A stretch of 64,000 bases of DNA, from the NCBI RefSeq assembly GCF_001556045.1, contig NZ_LSIC01000050.1, forward strand, positions 43,191 through 107,190, written 5' to 3'. Below the pieces are notes generated by a model. It was not told where the DNA came from. It saw only the letters and a program-made list of their open reading frames with translations, and ran no database searches. Each line of letters begins with the position of its first letter. The stretch's first letter is position 1. The DNA comes from Bradyrhizobium sp. CCH5-F6 (GTDB taxonomy: Bacteria; Pseudomonadota; Alphaproteobacteria; Rhizobiales; Xanthobacteraceae). The translations under genes and the position numbers were made by a program. Of the stretch, positions 7,609 through 17,265 are shown in pieces.

Positions 7609-8412
7609 ATGCTGGATGCTGCGACGATCGAACGCCTCGCCGCGCGCCTCGATGAAGCCGAGCGCACCAAGACGCTGATTCCGATGTTCACGAAGGAGTA
7701 CCCCGACTTCAGCATCGAGGACGCCTACGCGATCCAGCGCGCCTGGACCAGGCTTCAGCTCGGTCGCGGCCGCGTCATCAAGGGCCACAAGATTGGCCTC
7801 ACCTCGAAGGCGATGCAGAACGCGGTCGGCATCTCCGAGCCCGATTACGGCGTGCTGTTCGCCGACATGTTCTATGCCGATGCGACGCCCATCCCGTTCG
7901 ACCGCTTCCACGCGCCGCGCATCGAGGTCGAGCTCGCCTTCGTGCTGAAGGCGCCGCTGCGCGGGCCCGACTGCACCATCTTCGACGTGCTCAACGCCAC
8001 CGACTACGTCACGCCTGCGCTGGAAATCCTGGAGACGCGGATGCATCGCGTCGATCCGGAGACGGGCAAGACGCGAAAAGTCATGGACACGATCTCGGAC
8101 AACGCCGCGAACGCCGCGCTCGTGCTCGGCGGCCGTCCCTTCCGTCCCTTGGATGCGGATCTGCGCTGGATCGGCGCGCTCCTGTTCCGCAACGGCGAGG
8201 TCGAGGAGACCGGCCTTGCCGCCGGCGTGCTCAATCACCCCGCCAACGGCATCGCCTGGCTCGCCAACCGCCTCGCACCGCACGACGAGCATCTCGCCGC
8301 AGGCGAGGTCGTGCTGGCGGGATCGTTCACGCGTCCCGTCGACATCCGCCGCGGCGACACCTTCCACGCCGATTACGGCGCCTTCGGCTCGGTGTCGTGC
8401 CAGTTCGTCTGA
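7609..8412 (+). CDS. hpaH: 2-oxo-hepta-3-ene-1,7-dioate hydratase-like protein (HpaH/MhpD family)
   Basis: 267 aa, the length of HpaH. It has the family signature [14 protein letters not shown] near residue 57, SEPDYGVLF, the acidic metal ligands IEVELAFVL near residue 104 and the [24 protein letters not shown]-terminal block. The family includes hydratases and 4-oxalocrotonate decarboxylases. It starts six bases after the FAH-family gene and is clearly in the same operon. Given the RidA neighbour, a 4-oxalocrotonate-type decarboxylase is an alternative to the hydratase. Confidence 0.85.
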   Translation: MLDAATIERLAARLDEAERTKTLIPMFTKEYPDFSIEDAYAIQRAWTRLQLGRGRVIKGHKIGLTSKAMQNAVGISEPDYGVLFADMFYADATPIPFDRFHAPRIEVELAFVLKAPLRGPDCTIFDVLNATDYVTPALEILETRMHRVDPETGKTRKVMDTISDNAANAALVLGGRPFRPLDADLRWIGALLFRNGEVEETGLAAGVLNHPANGIAWLANRLAPHDEHLAAGEVVLAGSFTRPVDIRRGDTFHADYGAFGSVSCQFV

Positions 8413-8434
8413 ACCAACAACAAGGGAGCGCACA

Positions 8435-8830
8435 ATGTCAGATCAGAAGCGGCGCAAGAGCATCCACATCGGGGGCTTCAAGCACGCCAATCCCATTCCG
8501 AACGCCTGCCGCATCGGCAATCTCGTGATGTCGGGCGTCATCCTCGGTCGCGACCCCGCGACCAATACGATGCCCGAGAGTCTCGACGCGCAATGCGCCA
8601 ACATGTTCGCGCATATGAAGGCCACGGTGGAAGCGGCCGGCGGCACCACCGACGACATCATCAAGATGACGGTGTGGCTGAAGGACCGCAGCAATCGCGG
8701 GCCAGTCAATGTCGAGTGGCTGAGGATGTTTCCGGACGAGCATTCGCGCCCGGCGCGCCACGCGCTGCCGATGGACAACATGGACGGCGGCGCGCTGGTG
8801 CAGTGCGACTTCACCGCCGTGATCGACTGA
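8435..8830 (+). CDS. RidA/YjgF family protein (possible 2-aminomuconate deaminase type)
   Basis: 131 aa from ATG at 8435 behind GGGAGCG. It carries the RidA fold pattern: HIGGFKHANPIPNACRIGNLVMSG, QCANMFAHMKATVEAAGGTTDDIIKMTVWL, and an arginine-bearing RPARHALP near residue 107. RidA proteins hydrolyse reactive enamines and imines, and a subgroup are 2-aminomuconate deaminases in aminophenol pathways. Lying between a hydratase/decarboxylase and an amidohydrolase, this one probably has a catabolic role rather than the general housekeeping one; that is inference. Confidence 0.88.
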   Translation: MSDQKRRKSIHIGGFKHANPIPNACRIGNLVMSGVILGRDPATNTMPESLDAQCANMFAHMKATVEAAGGTTDDIIKMTVWLKDRSNRGPVNVEWLRMFPDEHSRPARHALPMDNMDGGALVQCDFTAVID

Positions 8831-8841
8831 GGGAGTTTCGC

Positions 8842-9717
8842 ATGCCGACCTATCTGCCGTTCGATCCCAACCCGCGCCGCCCGAGCAAGGCGCCGCCGCC
8901 GAAGACCGTGGACAGCCAGTTTCACGTGCTGGGTCCCATCGACAAATATCCGGAGCGTCCCGGCGCCGCCTATCGGATGCCGACCGCGACCTGGGAAGCA
9001 GCGCTGCGCATGCACAAGGCGCTCGGCATCGAGCGCGGCATCATCGTGCAGACCACGACCTATGGGGCCGACCATGCCGTCGTGCTCGACGGGCTCAAAG
9101 CGATGGGTCCGAACTACCGCGGCTGCGCCAATGCGCTGGTGTTCGCCGAGGCGAGCGACGCCTATCTCGCGAAACTCCACGATGCCGGCGTGCGCGGCGC
9201 GCGCTTCAGCTTTCGCCAGGAGCTTGGCGCCGTGCTGTCCGACGCCGATTTCGCCCGCGCGATGGCGCGCATCCGCGAGCTCGGCTGGTACGTCAAGATC
9301 CAGCCGGAGAAGGACGGCATCATGTCGAGCGTTGCCAAGTACGAGAATCTCGACGTGCCCGTGCTGATCGACCACATGGCGCGCCCCGATCCCGAAGCCG
9401 GCAACGCCGATCCGAACCTGCGCAAGATGCTCGAGCTGCTCGCCAAAGGCAATTTCTGGGTCATGCTCTCGCTTGGCGAGAAGACCTCGAAGGTCGGCGC
9501 GCCCTACGACGACGTGATCCCGATCGCGCGCGCCTATATCGAGGCCGCTCCCGACCGCTGCGTCTGGGCCAGCGACTGGCCGCATCCGGTCTCGGTGAAG
9601 CAGCCGCCGAACGATGCCGATCTGCTCGAGCTGATGTACCGCTACGCGCCCGACCAGGCGGAGCTGGAGAAGATCCTGGTGCACAATCCGGCCAAGCTGT
9701 TCGGCTTTCCGGATTAG
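8842..9717 (+). CDS. Amidohydrolase-family metal-dependent hydrolase (PDC/lactonase-like)
   Basis: 291 aa from ATG at 8842 with GGGAG upstream. The protein has the degenerate N-terminal metal motif D-S-Q-F-H-V-L (instead of H-x-H), the barrel strands G-A-R-F-S-F, VLIDHMARPDP with a histidine near residue 177, and WASDWPHP near residue 240, the pattern of the amidohydrolase_2 subgroup that contains 2-pyrone-4,6-dicarboxylate lactonase. It ends the six-gene operon begun at 5115 and probably opens a lactone or acts on a decarboxylation substrate. Confidence 0.87.
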   Translation: MPTYLPFDPNPRRPSKAPPPKTVDSQFHVLGPIDKYPERPGAAYRMPTATWEAALRMHKALGIERGIIVQTTTYGADHAVVLDGLKAMGPNYRGCANALVFAEASDAYLAKLHDAGVRGARFSFRQELGAVLSDADFARAMARIRELGWYVKIQPEKDGIMSSVAKYENLDVPVLIDHMARPDPEAGNADPNLRKMLELLAKGNFWVMLSLGEKTSKVGAPYDDVIPIARAYIEAAPDRCVWASDWPHPVSVKQPPNDADLLELMYRYAPDQAELEKILVHNPAKLFGFPD

Positions 9718-9746
9718 CCGGAGCGTTTGCGACAGGGGGACGCAAG

Positions 9747-11426
9747 TTGATTGTCTCGGCACAGAGAAACCTGCATCGTCAGGTTTGGCGGGCCACGTTG
9801 GCTTGCATCGCAAGCGTCGTCTCCATCGCCACGGCAGTCGCCGGTGAGACGATCGCGCCGGTGACCGCGTGCGATCGGCTTCAGGCCGAGTCGGGCGCGG
9901 CGATGCGTGTCAGCGAGGCGCAGGCACGGCCGGCGTCGGGCGGCTTGCCCGCGCATTGCGAGGTGATCGCATATCTCGACGAACGAACCGGCGCCGACGG
10001 CCAGAAGTTTGCGATCGGCCTGCATCTGAGACTACCCGACGCCTGGAACGGCCGCTTCGTGTTTCAGGGGCAGGGCGGCACCGACGGCGTCCTCGGCAAC
10101 GGCGATGCGCAGCCCGGCGGCGGGAAGCCGAGTGCGCTCAATCAGGGCTACGCGACGGTCACGACGGATGCCGGCCACAGCAATGCGCCGGGGCCGCTCG
10201 GCGGCGCCAGCTTCGGCCTCGATCCGCAGGCGCGGATCGATTTCGGCTATCGCGCCGACGATCAGGTGACCCGGCGCGCAAAGCAACTCATCCAGACCTA
10301 TTACGGTCGCCCGCCGAACTACTCCTACTTCCTCGGCTGCTCCAATGGCGGGCGTCACGGCATGATGGTCACGCAGCGCTATCCGGATCATTTCGATGGC
10401 GTGGCCGCGGGCGCACCGGCTTTCCGAATGCCCGAGAAGGGCCTTGCTGGCGCCGCGTCGACACAAGCTTTTGCGGCGATCTCACCCACGGCGCCGGACG
10501 GCCGGCCAATCCTGGCGCAGGCCTTGTCGCAGGCCGACATGGATTTGCTCTCCAAGTCGATCCTGCAGTCCTGCGACGAGTCCGACGGCCTTGCCGACGG
10601 CATCATCGACAACATGCCGGCCTGCCGCTTCTCCCCGCGCAAGCTGCAATGTCCGGCCGAAAAGACCGCGAGCTGTCTGTCCTCAGGCCAGGTCGCAGCG
10701 CTCGAAACCTATTTCCAGGGACCGGCCACGGCGCAGGGCCGCCGGATCTATGCGTCCTATCCCTATGATGCCGGCGTTGCCACGGAGGGCTGGCGGCGCT
10801 GGATTCTCGGCACGGCGCCCGACAGCCGCGTCAACGCCTTCAACGTCTCCTTTGGTGCGACCTTGGCCTATCTCTACATGACGCCGCCGCAATCGCCCTT
10901 GGCCAACGAAGCGGAGGCCGTTTACGACTTCTATCGCTCCGTCGACGTCACGGACGCCCATGCGAAAATCTTCGGCACCAGCGCGACGATGCCCGAGAGT
11001 TCGGTGCAGACAATCTCCGCCAACTCGGTCGACCTTTCCGGGTTCCGTGCGCGGCGCGGCAAGCTCTTGCTCTATCACGGCGTCAGCGATCCCACTTTTT
11101 CCGCGCTTGATACCGTGGACTGGTACAAGCGCCTCACGAGCGCGGTGGGCGCAGAGAAGGAGACGGCCGACTTTGCCCGCCTCTTCCTCGTGCCGGGCAT
11201 GAACCATTGCTCGGGAGGCCCCGCCACCGACAGTTTCGACGTGCTGACACCGCTGGTCGCCTGGGTTGAGCAGGGACGCGCGCCCGAGCGCATCGAGGCC
11301 CGCGCGGGTGCGAAAACGCCATGGCCGGAACGTAGCCGGCCGCTGTGCCCCTATCCGCGCCAGGCGCGCTATCTCGGCCATGGCAGCATCGAGAAGGCCG
11401 AGAACTTCACCTGCGCTGCGCCTTAG
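9747..11426 (+). CDS. Tannase/feruloyl esterase family protein
   Basis: 559 aa from a TTG start at 9747, chosen because of the purine-rich RBS CAGGGGGA upstream and the secretion signal (hydrophobic run about residues 15-32). It has the family core: LPAHCEV, F-x-G-Q-G-G-T-D, YATVTTDAGHS, the nucleophile GCSNGGRHGM near residue 190, several Cys pairs, and the C-terminal acid/His in YHGVSDP and PGMNHCSGG. Exported hydrolases of this family cleave aromatic esters such as gallates and ferulates. It fits the neighbouring aromatic-type catabolic operon but has its own gap of 29 bases. Confidence 0.87.
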   Translation: MIVSAQRNLHRQVWRATLACIASVVSIATAVAGETIAPVTACDRLQAESGAAMRVSEAQARPASGGLPAHCEVIAYLDERTGADGQKFAIGLHLRLPDAWNGRFVFQGQGGTDGVLGNGDAQPGGGKPSALNQGYATVTTDAGHSNAPGPLGGASFGLDPQARIDFGYRADDQVTRRAKQLIQTYYGRPPNYSYFLGCSNGGRHGMMVTQRYPDHFDGVAAGAPAFRMPEKGLAGAASTQAFAAISPTAPDGRPILAQALSQADMDLLSKSILQSCDESDGLADGIIDNMPACRFSPRKLQCPAEKTASCLSSGQVAALETYFQGPATAQGRRIYASYPYDAGVATEGWRRWILGTAPDSRVNAFNVSFGATLAYLYMTPPQSPLANEAEAVYDFYRSVDVTDAHAKIFGTSATMPESSVQTISANSVDLSGFRARRGKLLLYHGVSDPTFSALDTVDWYKRLTSAVGAEKETADFARLFLVPGMNHCSGGPATDSFDVLTPLVAWVEQGRAPERIEARAGAKTPWPERSRPLCPYPRQARYLGHGSIEKAENFTCAAP

Positions 11427-11448
11427 GCGGCCGCGAGGCGACCGGGGC

Positions 11449-12456
<1,008 letters not shown>

Positions 12457-12674
12457 GCGGGGGGCACCTGAGTGGAGGATCTGCGCGATGATGCGCGTCT
12501 GCAAGGGTCACATGTAATGTCGGGAAGACACGGCCGCTCAACAGTTTGAGCCGCCGGCATGGCCGTTCACAACACTGTTATTGCGACCACTGGCGCCCTT
12601 CGTCTCAACTGGGCGTTCTGCGCCTGTTGTTGTAGCTTGCGCGAGCAAGAGCCCCGATGCCGGGAGGAACTGAC

Positions 12675-13178
12675 ATGACCAACGTCGTACTCGACCGCCG
12701 CAGTCTCCTCGCCGCCGGCGGCACCGTCCTCGCAACCGGGGTCCTGGCATCAGGCTTCCCCGGCCTCCTGTTGCCGGCGCGCGCGGACGGCCTCGCACCG
12801 ACCCAGTCGATGTCGGGCGGGGCCAACAACTACCGCAAGGGCGCGGCGATCGTAGAGCGAATCGGCAAGGGCGGCTTCTGGATGAGCGGCACGGTGCGCC
12901 GCGCCGGCGACGGCGCTCCGCTCGCCGGGCAGCGCATCCAGATCTGGGCGCACACGGTCGAAGGGCAGGAGCACGAGCCGCAGAGCCATGGCGCCACGCT
13001 CACCGACAAGGACGGCAAGTTCCGGCTCGAGATGCCGCAGATCATCCCGATCTTCGGCCAGCCGCATGGCCATCTCGCCTATGACAGCGGCGAGTTCAAG
13101 ACCGTCTTCCTGCGGCCGGTGATGCGCAGCGCCAAGGACACCAGCCTCGAGGCGCACTTCGTGCTGCAGCCGGCCTGA
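12675..13178 (+). CDS. Tat-exported intradiol-dioxygenase-like protein
   Basis: 167 aa from ATG at 12675 behind GGGAGG. The N-terminus has a twin-arginine-like DRRSLLAAGGTVLATGVLASG segment with cleavage near ARA-DG. The remainder (MSGTVRRAGDGAPLAGQRIQIW, then GATLTDKDGKFRLEMP) is the beta-sandwich of protocatechuate 3,4-dioxygenase-like proteins. The protein is short, and the usual Tyr/His iron ligands are not evident beyond scattered histidines. It lies 12 bases before the ferric-reductase-like membrane gene. Role unknown; an exported redox partner is possible. Confidence 0.7.
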   Translation: MTNVVLDRRSLLAAGGTVLATGVLASGFPGLLLPARADGLAPTQSMSGGANNYRKGAAIVERIGKGGFWMSGTVRRAGDGAPLAGQRIQIWAHTVEGQEHEPQSHGATLTDKDGKFRLEMPQIIPIFGQPHGHLAYDSGEFKTVFLRPVMRSAKDTSLEAHFVLQPA

Positions 13179-13190
13179 GCTGACCTGAAA

Positions 13191-13820
13191 ATGAGGGGAT
13201 GGAGATCGGCCCGGGCGAGCCTGATCTGGGCCGCCCTTGTCCTGGCCATTGGCGTGCCGGTCGCCGCTGCTGCGGCAAGCGAGCAACTCGCATGGCGCGG
13301 CCCGGTCTACATCCTCGCCGGCTTCGCCGGGATTATCGCCCTCGGTCTCGTGCTCATGCAGCCCCTGCTGATCGGCGGATATCTGCCGGGCCTGTCGGCC
13401 TATCGCGGCCGGCGCGCCCATCACTGGATCGGCGGCGCGCTGGTGCTGGCGGTGGTGATTCACGTCGCCGGCCTCTGGTTCACCAGCCCGCCCGACATGA
13501 TCGACGCCCTGACCTACGCATCGCCGACGCCGTTCTCCCCCTTCGGCGTGACCGCCATGTGGGCCATCTTCATCGTCGCGCTTCTGGCGGCCCTGCGCCG
13601 GCGGTTGGGGCTGCGGCTCCGAACCTGGCGCATCGTCCACATTCCGCTCGCGATTGTCATCGTCGCAGGCAGCGTGGTGCATTGCCTGCTGATCGAGGGG
13701 ACGATGGAGACGATCTCGAAGGCCGTGCTGTGCGTGCTGGTGGTCGCCGCAACTGCAAAGGTCATGATTGACCTGCAGGTCTGGCGAAAGCGAAGGACGC
13801 TGCGCGGGGAGAGCCCGTAG
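13191..13820 (+). CDS. Ferric-reductase-like transmembrane protein
   Basis: 209 aa with five or six membrane segments (about residues 10-30, 38-60, 78-98, 120-140, 150-168, 175-190). Histidines in RRAHHWIGG, VVIHVAG, RIVHIPLA and SVVHCLL are spaced as in the haem-binding four-helix core of ferric-reductase/MsrQ-like proteins (PF01794). It follows the exported intradiol-like protein closely, suggesting electron delivery across the membrane to it. No MsrP is adjacent, so msrQ is not assigned. Confidence 0.8.
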   Translation: MRGWRSARASLIWAALVLAIGVPVAAAAASEQLAWRGPVYILAGFAGIIALGLVLMQPLLIGGYLPGLSAYRGRRAHHWIGGALVLAVVIHVAGLWFTSPPDMIDALTYASPTPFSPFGVTAMWAIFIVALLAALRRRLGLRLRTWRIVHIPLAIVIVAGSVVHCLLIEGTMETISKAVLCVLVVAATAKVMIDLQVWRKRRTLRGESP

Positions 13821-13903
13821 CCCGGATGGAGCGCAAGCGAAATCCGGGGCAACTGCATCCGTGGTTGATGGCCCCGGATTACGCTTGCGCTCCATCCGGG
13901 CTA
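13818..13903. repeat. Intergenic inverted repeat
   Basis: TAGCCCGGATGGAGCGCAAG and its complement CTTGCGCTCCATCCGGGCTA frame an 86-base hairpin whose inner arms (AATCCGGGG, CCCCGGATT) also pair. It begins inside the stop codon of the preceding gene, so it probably terminates it. It belongs to a class of dispersed hairpins distinct in sequence from the one at 1856. Confidence 0.75.
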
Positions 13904-13949
13904 CGCCGCTCTGCTTGTCGTGCAGGGTGACGCGGCATATCCTTGCACC

Positions 13950-14444
13950 ATGACCGTCACCATCCCCGATCTGAAGGCGTTCCTGCTCGCCACACCGTTC
14001 TTCGGCGGTCTCCCGGAGCCGAGCCTCGACCTCCTGATCTCAATGCTGGTCGAGCGCCGCTTCGATGCCGGAGCAACCGTCGTGGCGGAGGGCGAGCCGG
14101 GACGCTCGATGTTCATCGTCAAATCCGGCCGGCTGGCGGTGAGTAAGCGGGCCAGTTCGGGCAGCGTCATCCCGCTTTCCGGCCTTGAGCGTGGTGATTT
14201 CTTCGGCGAGATGACGCTGATCGAAATGCAGAACCGCTCGGCCACGGTGGTCGCGGAGAGCCCGACCGAGCTGTACGAGCTGACGGCCCAAAAGCTCTAC
14301 GCCTGCTACAAAGCCGATATCCACGCCTACGTGCTCGTCCTGCAGAACATCAATCGCGAGCTGTGCCGGCGGCTGCGGCGGGCAGATGATCGGTTCGCGG
14401 CACGGCAGGTGGGTGGCTCGATCGATGGTGCGCAGGACGGATAG
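13950..14444 (+). CDS. Cyclic nucleotide-binding (CAP_ED) domain protein
   Basis: 164 aa from ATG at 13950 (MTVTIPDLKAFLLATPFFGGL). Nearly the entire protein is one CAP_ED beta-roll: FDAGATVVAEGEPGRSMFIVKSGRLAVSK, ERGDFFGEMTLIEMQNRSATVVAESPTELYEL, and a C-terminal helix. The phosphate-binding cassette F-F-G-E-M-T-L-I is present, with the usual R-S-A-T arginine. No DNA-binding HTH follows, so it is a stand-alone sensor. Its 3' half is duplicated as a fragment at 14923. Confidence 0.8.
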   Translation: MTVTIPDLKAFLLATPFFGGLPEPSLDLLISMLVERRFDAGATVVAEGEPGRSMFIVKSGRLAVSKRASSGSVIPLSGLERGDFFGEMTLIEMQNRSATVVAESPTELYELTAQKLYACYKADIHAYVLVLQNINRELCRRLRRADDRFAARQVGGSIDGAQDG

Positions 14445-14501
14445 AGCTGTTGCGAAACCATCATGTTTCGCCACTGCGCAAGGCTCGATGGGGCTTGGAA
14501 A

Positions 14502-14699
14502 TCACGACTTATCGTGCGCGTACTTCTCCAAGACCAGCCGATCATATTCATCTCGCACGGCTCTTCGCGAAACATGCCCTTTCCGGTCTTTGGCGATTTT
14601 CAGAAGGTCGGGATCAGTCGGTGCCCGCCGCCTGAATCTCGCAAAGAGCCGGGTCGGAGGCGACGACGTCCTTCCAAACAGCCGGTCAAACCATTCCAT
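14502..14699 (-). CDS. Small basic hypothetical protein (65 aa)
   Basis: ATG at 14699 is preceded by GGGAGGA at a good distance. The protein starts MEWFDRLFGRTSSPPTRLFA and is rich in Arg, Lys and Asp, with a YDRLVLEKYA C-terminal helix. No signal peptide or membrane segment. No family recognised. It lies alone between the CAP_ED gene and a hairpin repeat. The RBS is the main reason to believe it. Confidence 0.45.
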   Translation of the reverse strand: MEWFDRLFGRTSSPPTRLFARFRRRAPTDPDLLKIAKDRKGHVSRRAVRDEYDRLVLEKYAHDKS

Positions 14700-14790
14700 G
14701 GTGTCCTCCCGGACGGACCGCAGGTTACGACATTATCACCATGAAATTAGGGGTCAAAAGGACAGCGTGACTGCATCTTTGCGAAGAGCG

Positions 14791-14878
14791 TAGGATGGGT
14801 AGAGCGCAGCGAAACCCATCGGCTTCGTCACCGCGCGGAATGATTTGATGGGTTTCGCTTTGCTCTACCCATCCTACG
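14791..14878. repeat. Intergenic inverted repeat
   Basis: GGGTAGAGCGCAGCGAAACC and GGTTTCGCTTTGCTCTACCC are near-perfect complements separated by about 35 bases, with TAGGAT/ATCCTA extending the stem. It separates the intact CAP_ED gene from its duplicated fragment. Confidence 0.75.
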
Positions 14879-14922
14879 ATCGATAAATCAGAAGCGATAG
14901 TTCGCGCCGATACGGGCTGCAG

Positions 14923-15159
14923 TCCGGTGACTTCTTCGGCGAGATGACGCTGATCGAAATGCAGAACCGCTCCGCCACGGTTGTCGCGGAAAGTCCGACA
15001 CTGCTGTACGAGCTGACCGCGCAAAATCTCTACGCCTGCTACAAGGCCGACATCCACGCCTACGTCATCGTCCTGCAGAACATCAATCGCGAGCTGTGCC
15101 GGCGGTTGCGGCGGGCAGACGATCGGTTCGCGCGGCGCGCGGCGGATAACGACAATTGA
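14923..15159 (+). pseudogene. Duplicated 3' fragment of the CAP_ED gene
   Basis: The frame from 14923 reads SGDFFGEMTLIEMQNRSATV and continues through the C-terminal helix almost identically to the gene at 13950 (differences such as TLLYEL for TELYEL and NLYAC for KLYAC), then ends RAADNDN-stop. The first half of the domain is missing and no start with an RBS exists; the first in-frame ATG is at 14944. It is a tandem partial duplication, with about 700 bases between equivalent points. Confidence 0.75.
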
Positions 15160-15196
15160 TCGTGCGCAGGATGGGGGTGACGGAGGTGTCTCAACT

Positions 15197-15283
15197 CGTC
15201 ATTGCGAGGAGCCCTTGCGACGAAGCAATCCAGAGTCCTTCTGCGGAAAGATCCTGGATTGCTTCGCTTCGCTCGCAATGACG
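15197..15283. repeat. Intergenic inverted repeat
   Basis: CGTCATTGCGAGGAGC and the complementary GCTCGCAATGACG ends, with inner arms CGAAGCAATCCAG and CTGGATTGCTTCG, form an 87-base hairpin. This pattern I recall as abundant in Bradyrhizobium genomes. Confidence 0.8.
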
Positions 15284-16227
15284 GAGTGTGTCGCTCACTC
15301 GCGCACGCCCCACCCGTCCCGCAAGCCCGCGCCCTGATACGGCTACAGCAGTGCCATCGAGTGCAGCGAATTTCTATGAAAGCCGAAGGCAACGATGCCG
15401 GAAAGAAGCAGCGCAGTCCCAGCCACGATCAGGCAAAACGCGAACACTGGCGAAACCTCTGGTTCGTCACGAATGCCAAAGACCATAATAGATAAAACTT
15501 TACCGACAATCGAAAGGAAGAATTAACCTTACCACAGCGGCCCCATCGCGCGCCGTCGGGCAAAACACCTCGACCCCGTCAACCCTCCGCCGCGAAAATA
15601 TTCCACTTTAACGAAATTCGGAAATACGGCACTCTCCCGCCATCCCGGTCCGGGGAGAGGGGCGATCGTACGTCGTCACGAACGTGGACCGGGCTGCGGT
15701 GGACGCGGCAGTGCCGGGCACGCGAGGGTGGGGCCAGGGCGAGATGAACCTCGTGAGGTCTCACTGCGTGCGGACGAACGGCGCTCACGTCCGGCGAAGC
15801 CCTTGGGCGGCGCCGGGCCGGCTGCGTACGGCGAAAGCGCGTGGTCCTGACCGTCGTTGCTACGGTCAAGCCTTGCGGAGATGGATCGGGGCCCAACCGG
15901 GTCGCGATGCATCGCCAATTCGCGAGGTGACGGAGGCCAGAAGGAACTCGGCTCCGGGGAGAGCGCGCATAAGCCGTCGAACCATCGCGCAGGGAAGGCC
16001 GGGTGTTTTCCGGCCTACCTGTTGTCCCGCTTGCGCATTTGCGTGTGCAAATTCTTCGCGCGGCGGATCAAGGGTGCCAGCCGGCACCCGGCCTTCCCTG
16101 CGCTCTCTTCAAGGAAGAGGGTCAAGGAAACGAGCAAAACTCGGGCGCTTCAAGCCGCGAGAATGCTGCTTCATGCGCGAACGCAGGAATGACCCGGCGT
16201 TCTCGCTTCGCCAGTGCCGCTTGAGGA
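15284..16227. other. About 940 bases without a convincing gene
   Basis: Open frames here have no RBS and no recognisable domain. The only structure I see is a perfect 17-base inverted repeat, GCAGGGAAGGCCGGGTG at 15989-16005 against CACCCGGCCTTCCCTGC at 16085-16101, flanking a stretch rich in short dyads. The segment resembles long conserved non-coding repeats I associate with Bradyrhizobium but cannot verify. Confidence 0.4.
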
Positions 16228-16662
16228 TCAGCGACGGGCAGCGATCGCGGTCAGCTCAAGCCTGACGCCTTTGCCGAGATCCGCGCCGCCGATGGCGGCG
16301 CGTGCCGGCAGATGCTCCGCGGTGAAATAGCGCTTCCAAACCTGGTTGAACGCCGCCTTGTCGGCGAGATCAGCCATGAAGATGGTCACCTGCAGAACGC
16401 AGGAGAGATCGGAGCCGGCCCCCTCGAGCAGGGTCTTCAGCTGGCGAAGCACATCCTCGGCCTGGCCTGCCATGTCGAGCCCGGCATCCTCGGGGACGAT
16501 GCCGCCGAGATAGAGCACGCCGTTATGCTCGACGATCTCGTGGAGCAGTCCTTCATAGGGCAGGGAACGTTTGATCACGATGGCATCCGTGGAAGTTGCT
16601 GGCTCGCTGGCCAGGCTCAAGGCTTGATTCAATAAGGCTTGTTTCAACAAGGCTCGCTTCAA
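16228..16662 (-). CDS. RidA family protein
   Basis: 144 aa at most. The core (AIVIKRSLPYEGLLHEIVEHNGVLYLGGIVPED, GQAEDVLRQLKTLLEGAGSDLSCVLQVTIFMADL, LPARAAIGGADLGKG) is RidA/YjgF, an enamine/imine hydrolase fold acting in the cytoplasm. The predicted first 18 residues (LLKQALLNQALS) come from a short tandem DNA repeat of about 15 bases, so the real start may be an internal codon. It ends toward the non-coding block and starts 10 bases from tRNA-Thr. Confidence 0.82.
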   Translation of the reverse strand: MKRALLKQALLNQALSLASEPATSTDAIVIKRSLPYEGLLHEIVEHNGVLYLGGIVPEDAGLDMAGQAEDVLRQLKTLLEGAGSDLSCVLQVTIFMADLADKAAFNQVWKRYFTAEHLPARAAIGGADLGKGVRLELTAIAARR

Positions 16663-16672
16663 TAGCGAAGGC

Positions 16673-16747
16673 TGGTGCTGCCAGACAGGATTGAACTGTC
16701 GACCTCTCCATTACCAATGGAGTGCTCTACCACTGAGCTACGGCAGC
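16673..16747 (-). tRNA. tRNA-Thr (anticodon GGT)
   Basis: The minus strand gives a full cloverleaf: acceptor GCTGCCG pairing with TGGCAGC, D-arm GCTC-AGTGGTA-GAGC, anticodon stem CTCCA/TGGAG with loop TTGGTAA, T-arm GACAG-TTCAATC-CTGTC, and an encoded CCA (16673-16675). The anticodon GGT gives threonine. Confidence 0.95.
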
Positions 16748-17052
16748 ATGTGCTGGTGAAGAATCGGGCGCCCGAGGGGCCGACCAAGCGGGCCGATATC
16801 TGCCACAAGCCCCCCTCCTGCGCAAGCTTGCCAGGCTGATCGGGACGAGAAAATCGGGCCGATATCGGGGCCAAAATGCCCGGTTTGGCTCGAAATCTCC
16901 GATTTTGCGCCGATTCCGGTTCCGATATCCCGGCCAACCGGGTAGTTGCCGGAACGCGGGACTTGGCTCCATTTCGCGCTTCGCACGCATTGGCCTCTTG
17001 AGCTGCCACACTTCGGTGGCATCCTGTCGTCGATCCCGTCAATGGACCCTGG
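16748..17052. other. Upstream region of tRNA-Thr
   Basis: No gene. It contains three copies of a CCGATATC core (near 16793, 16859 and 16921) in different contexts, possibly a small dispersed dyad. The tRNA promoter must be here, but no consensus stands out. Confidence 0.3.
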
Positions 17053-17241
17053 ATGACTGATCAGACCGACAAGAACGCGAGCCAGGCGAGGGCGTCCCGG
17101 GACGACCGCCTGAAATCGGCGCTGCGCGAAAACCTGAAGCGGCGGAAGATGCAGGCCCGCGAACGCGCCGCAATCACCGACCCCTCGCAGAACGACGATG
17201 GTTCCCTAAATGAGGGGACCGCCGGCAAGACCGGCAGTTGA
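17053..17241 (+). CDS. Small charged hypothetical protein (62 aa)
   Basis: ATG at 17053 to TGA at 17241, followed 24 bases later by the oxidoreductase, so probably the first gene of that unit. It begins MTDQTDKNASQARASRDDRL and has a basic amphipathic helix KSALRENLKRRKMQARERA, then an acidic, low-complexity tail. No signal or membrane segment. The coding bias and length fit a real alphaproteobacterial small protein, but no function can be named. Confidence 0.6.
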   Translation: MTDQTDKNASQARASRDDRLKSALRENLKRRKMQARERAAITDPSQNDDGSLNEGTAGKTGS

Positions 17242-17265
17242 AGGCGGACGGCTGGAATTTGTGGA

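Noticed and set aside
16659..17042. Long minus-strand frame across tRNA-Thr
   Set aside because: It reads the tRNA gene as protein and has no RBS or conserved domain.
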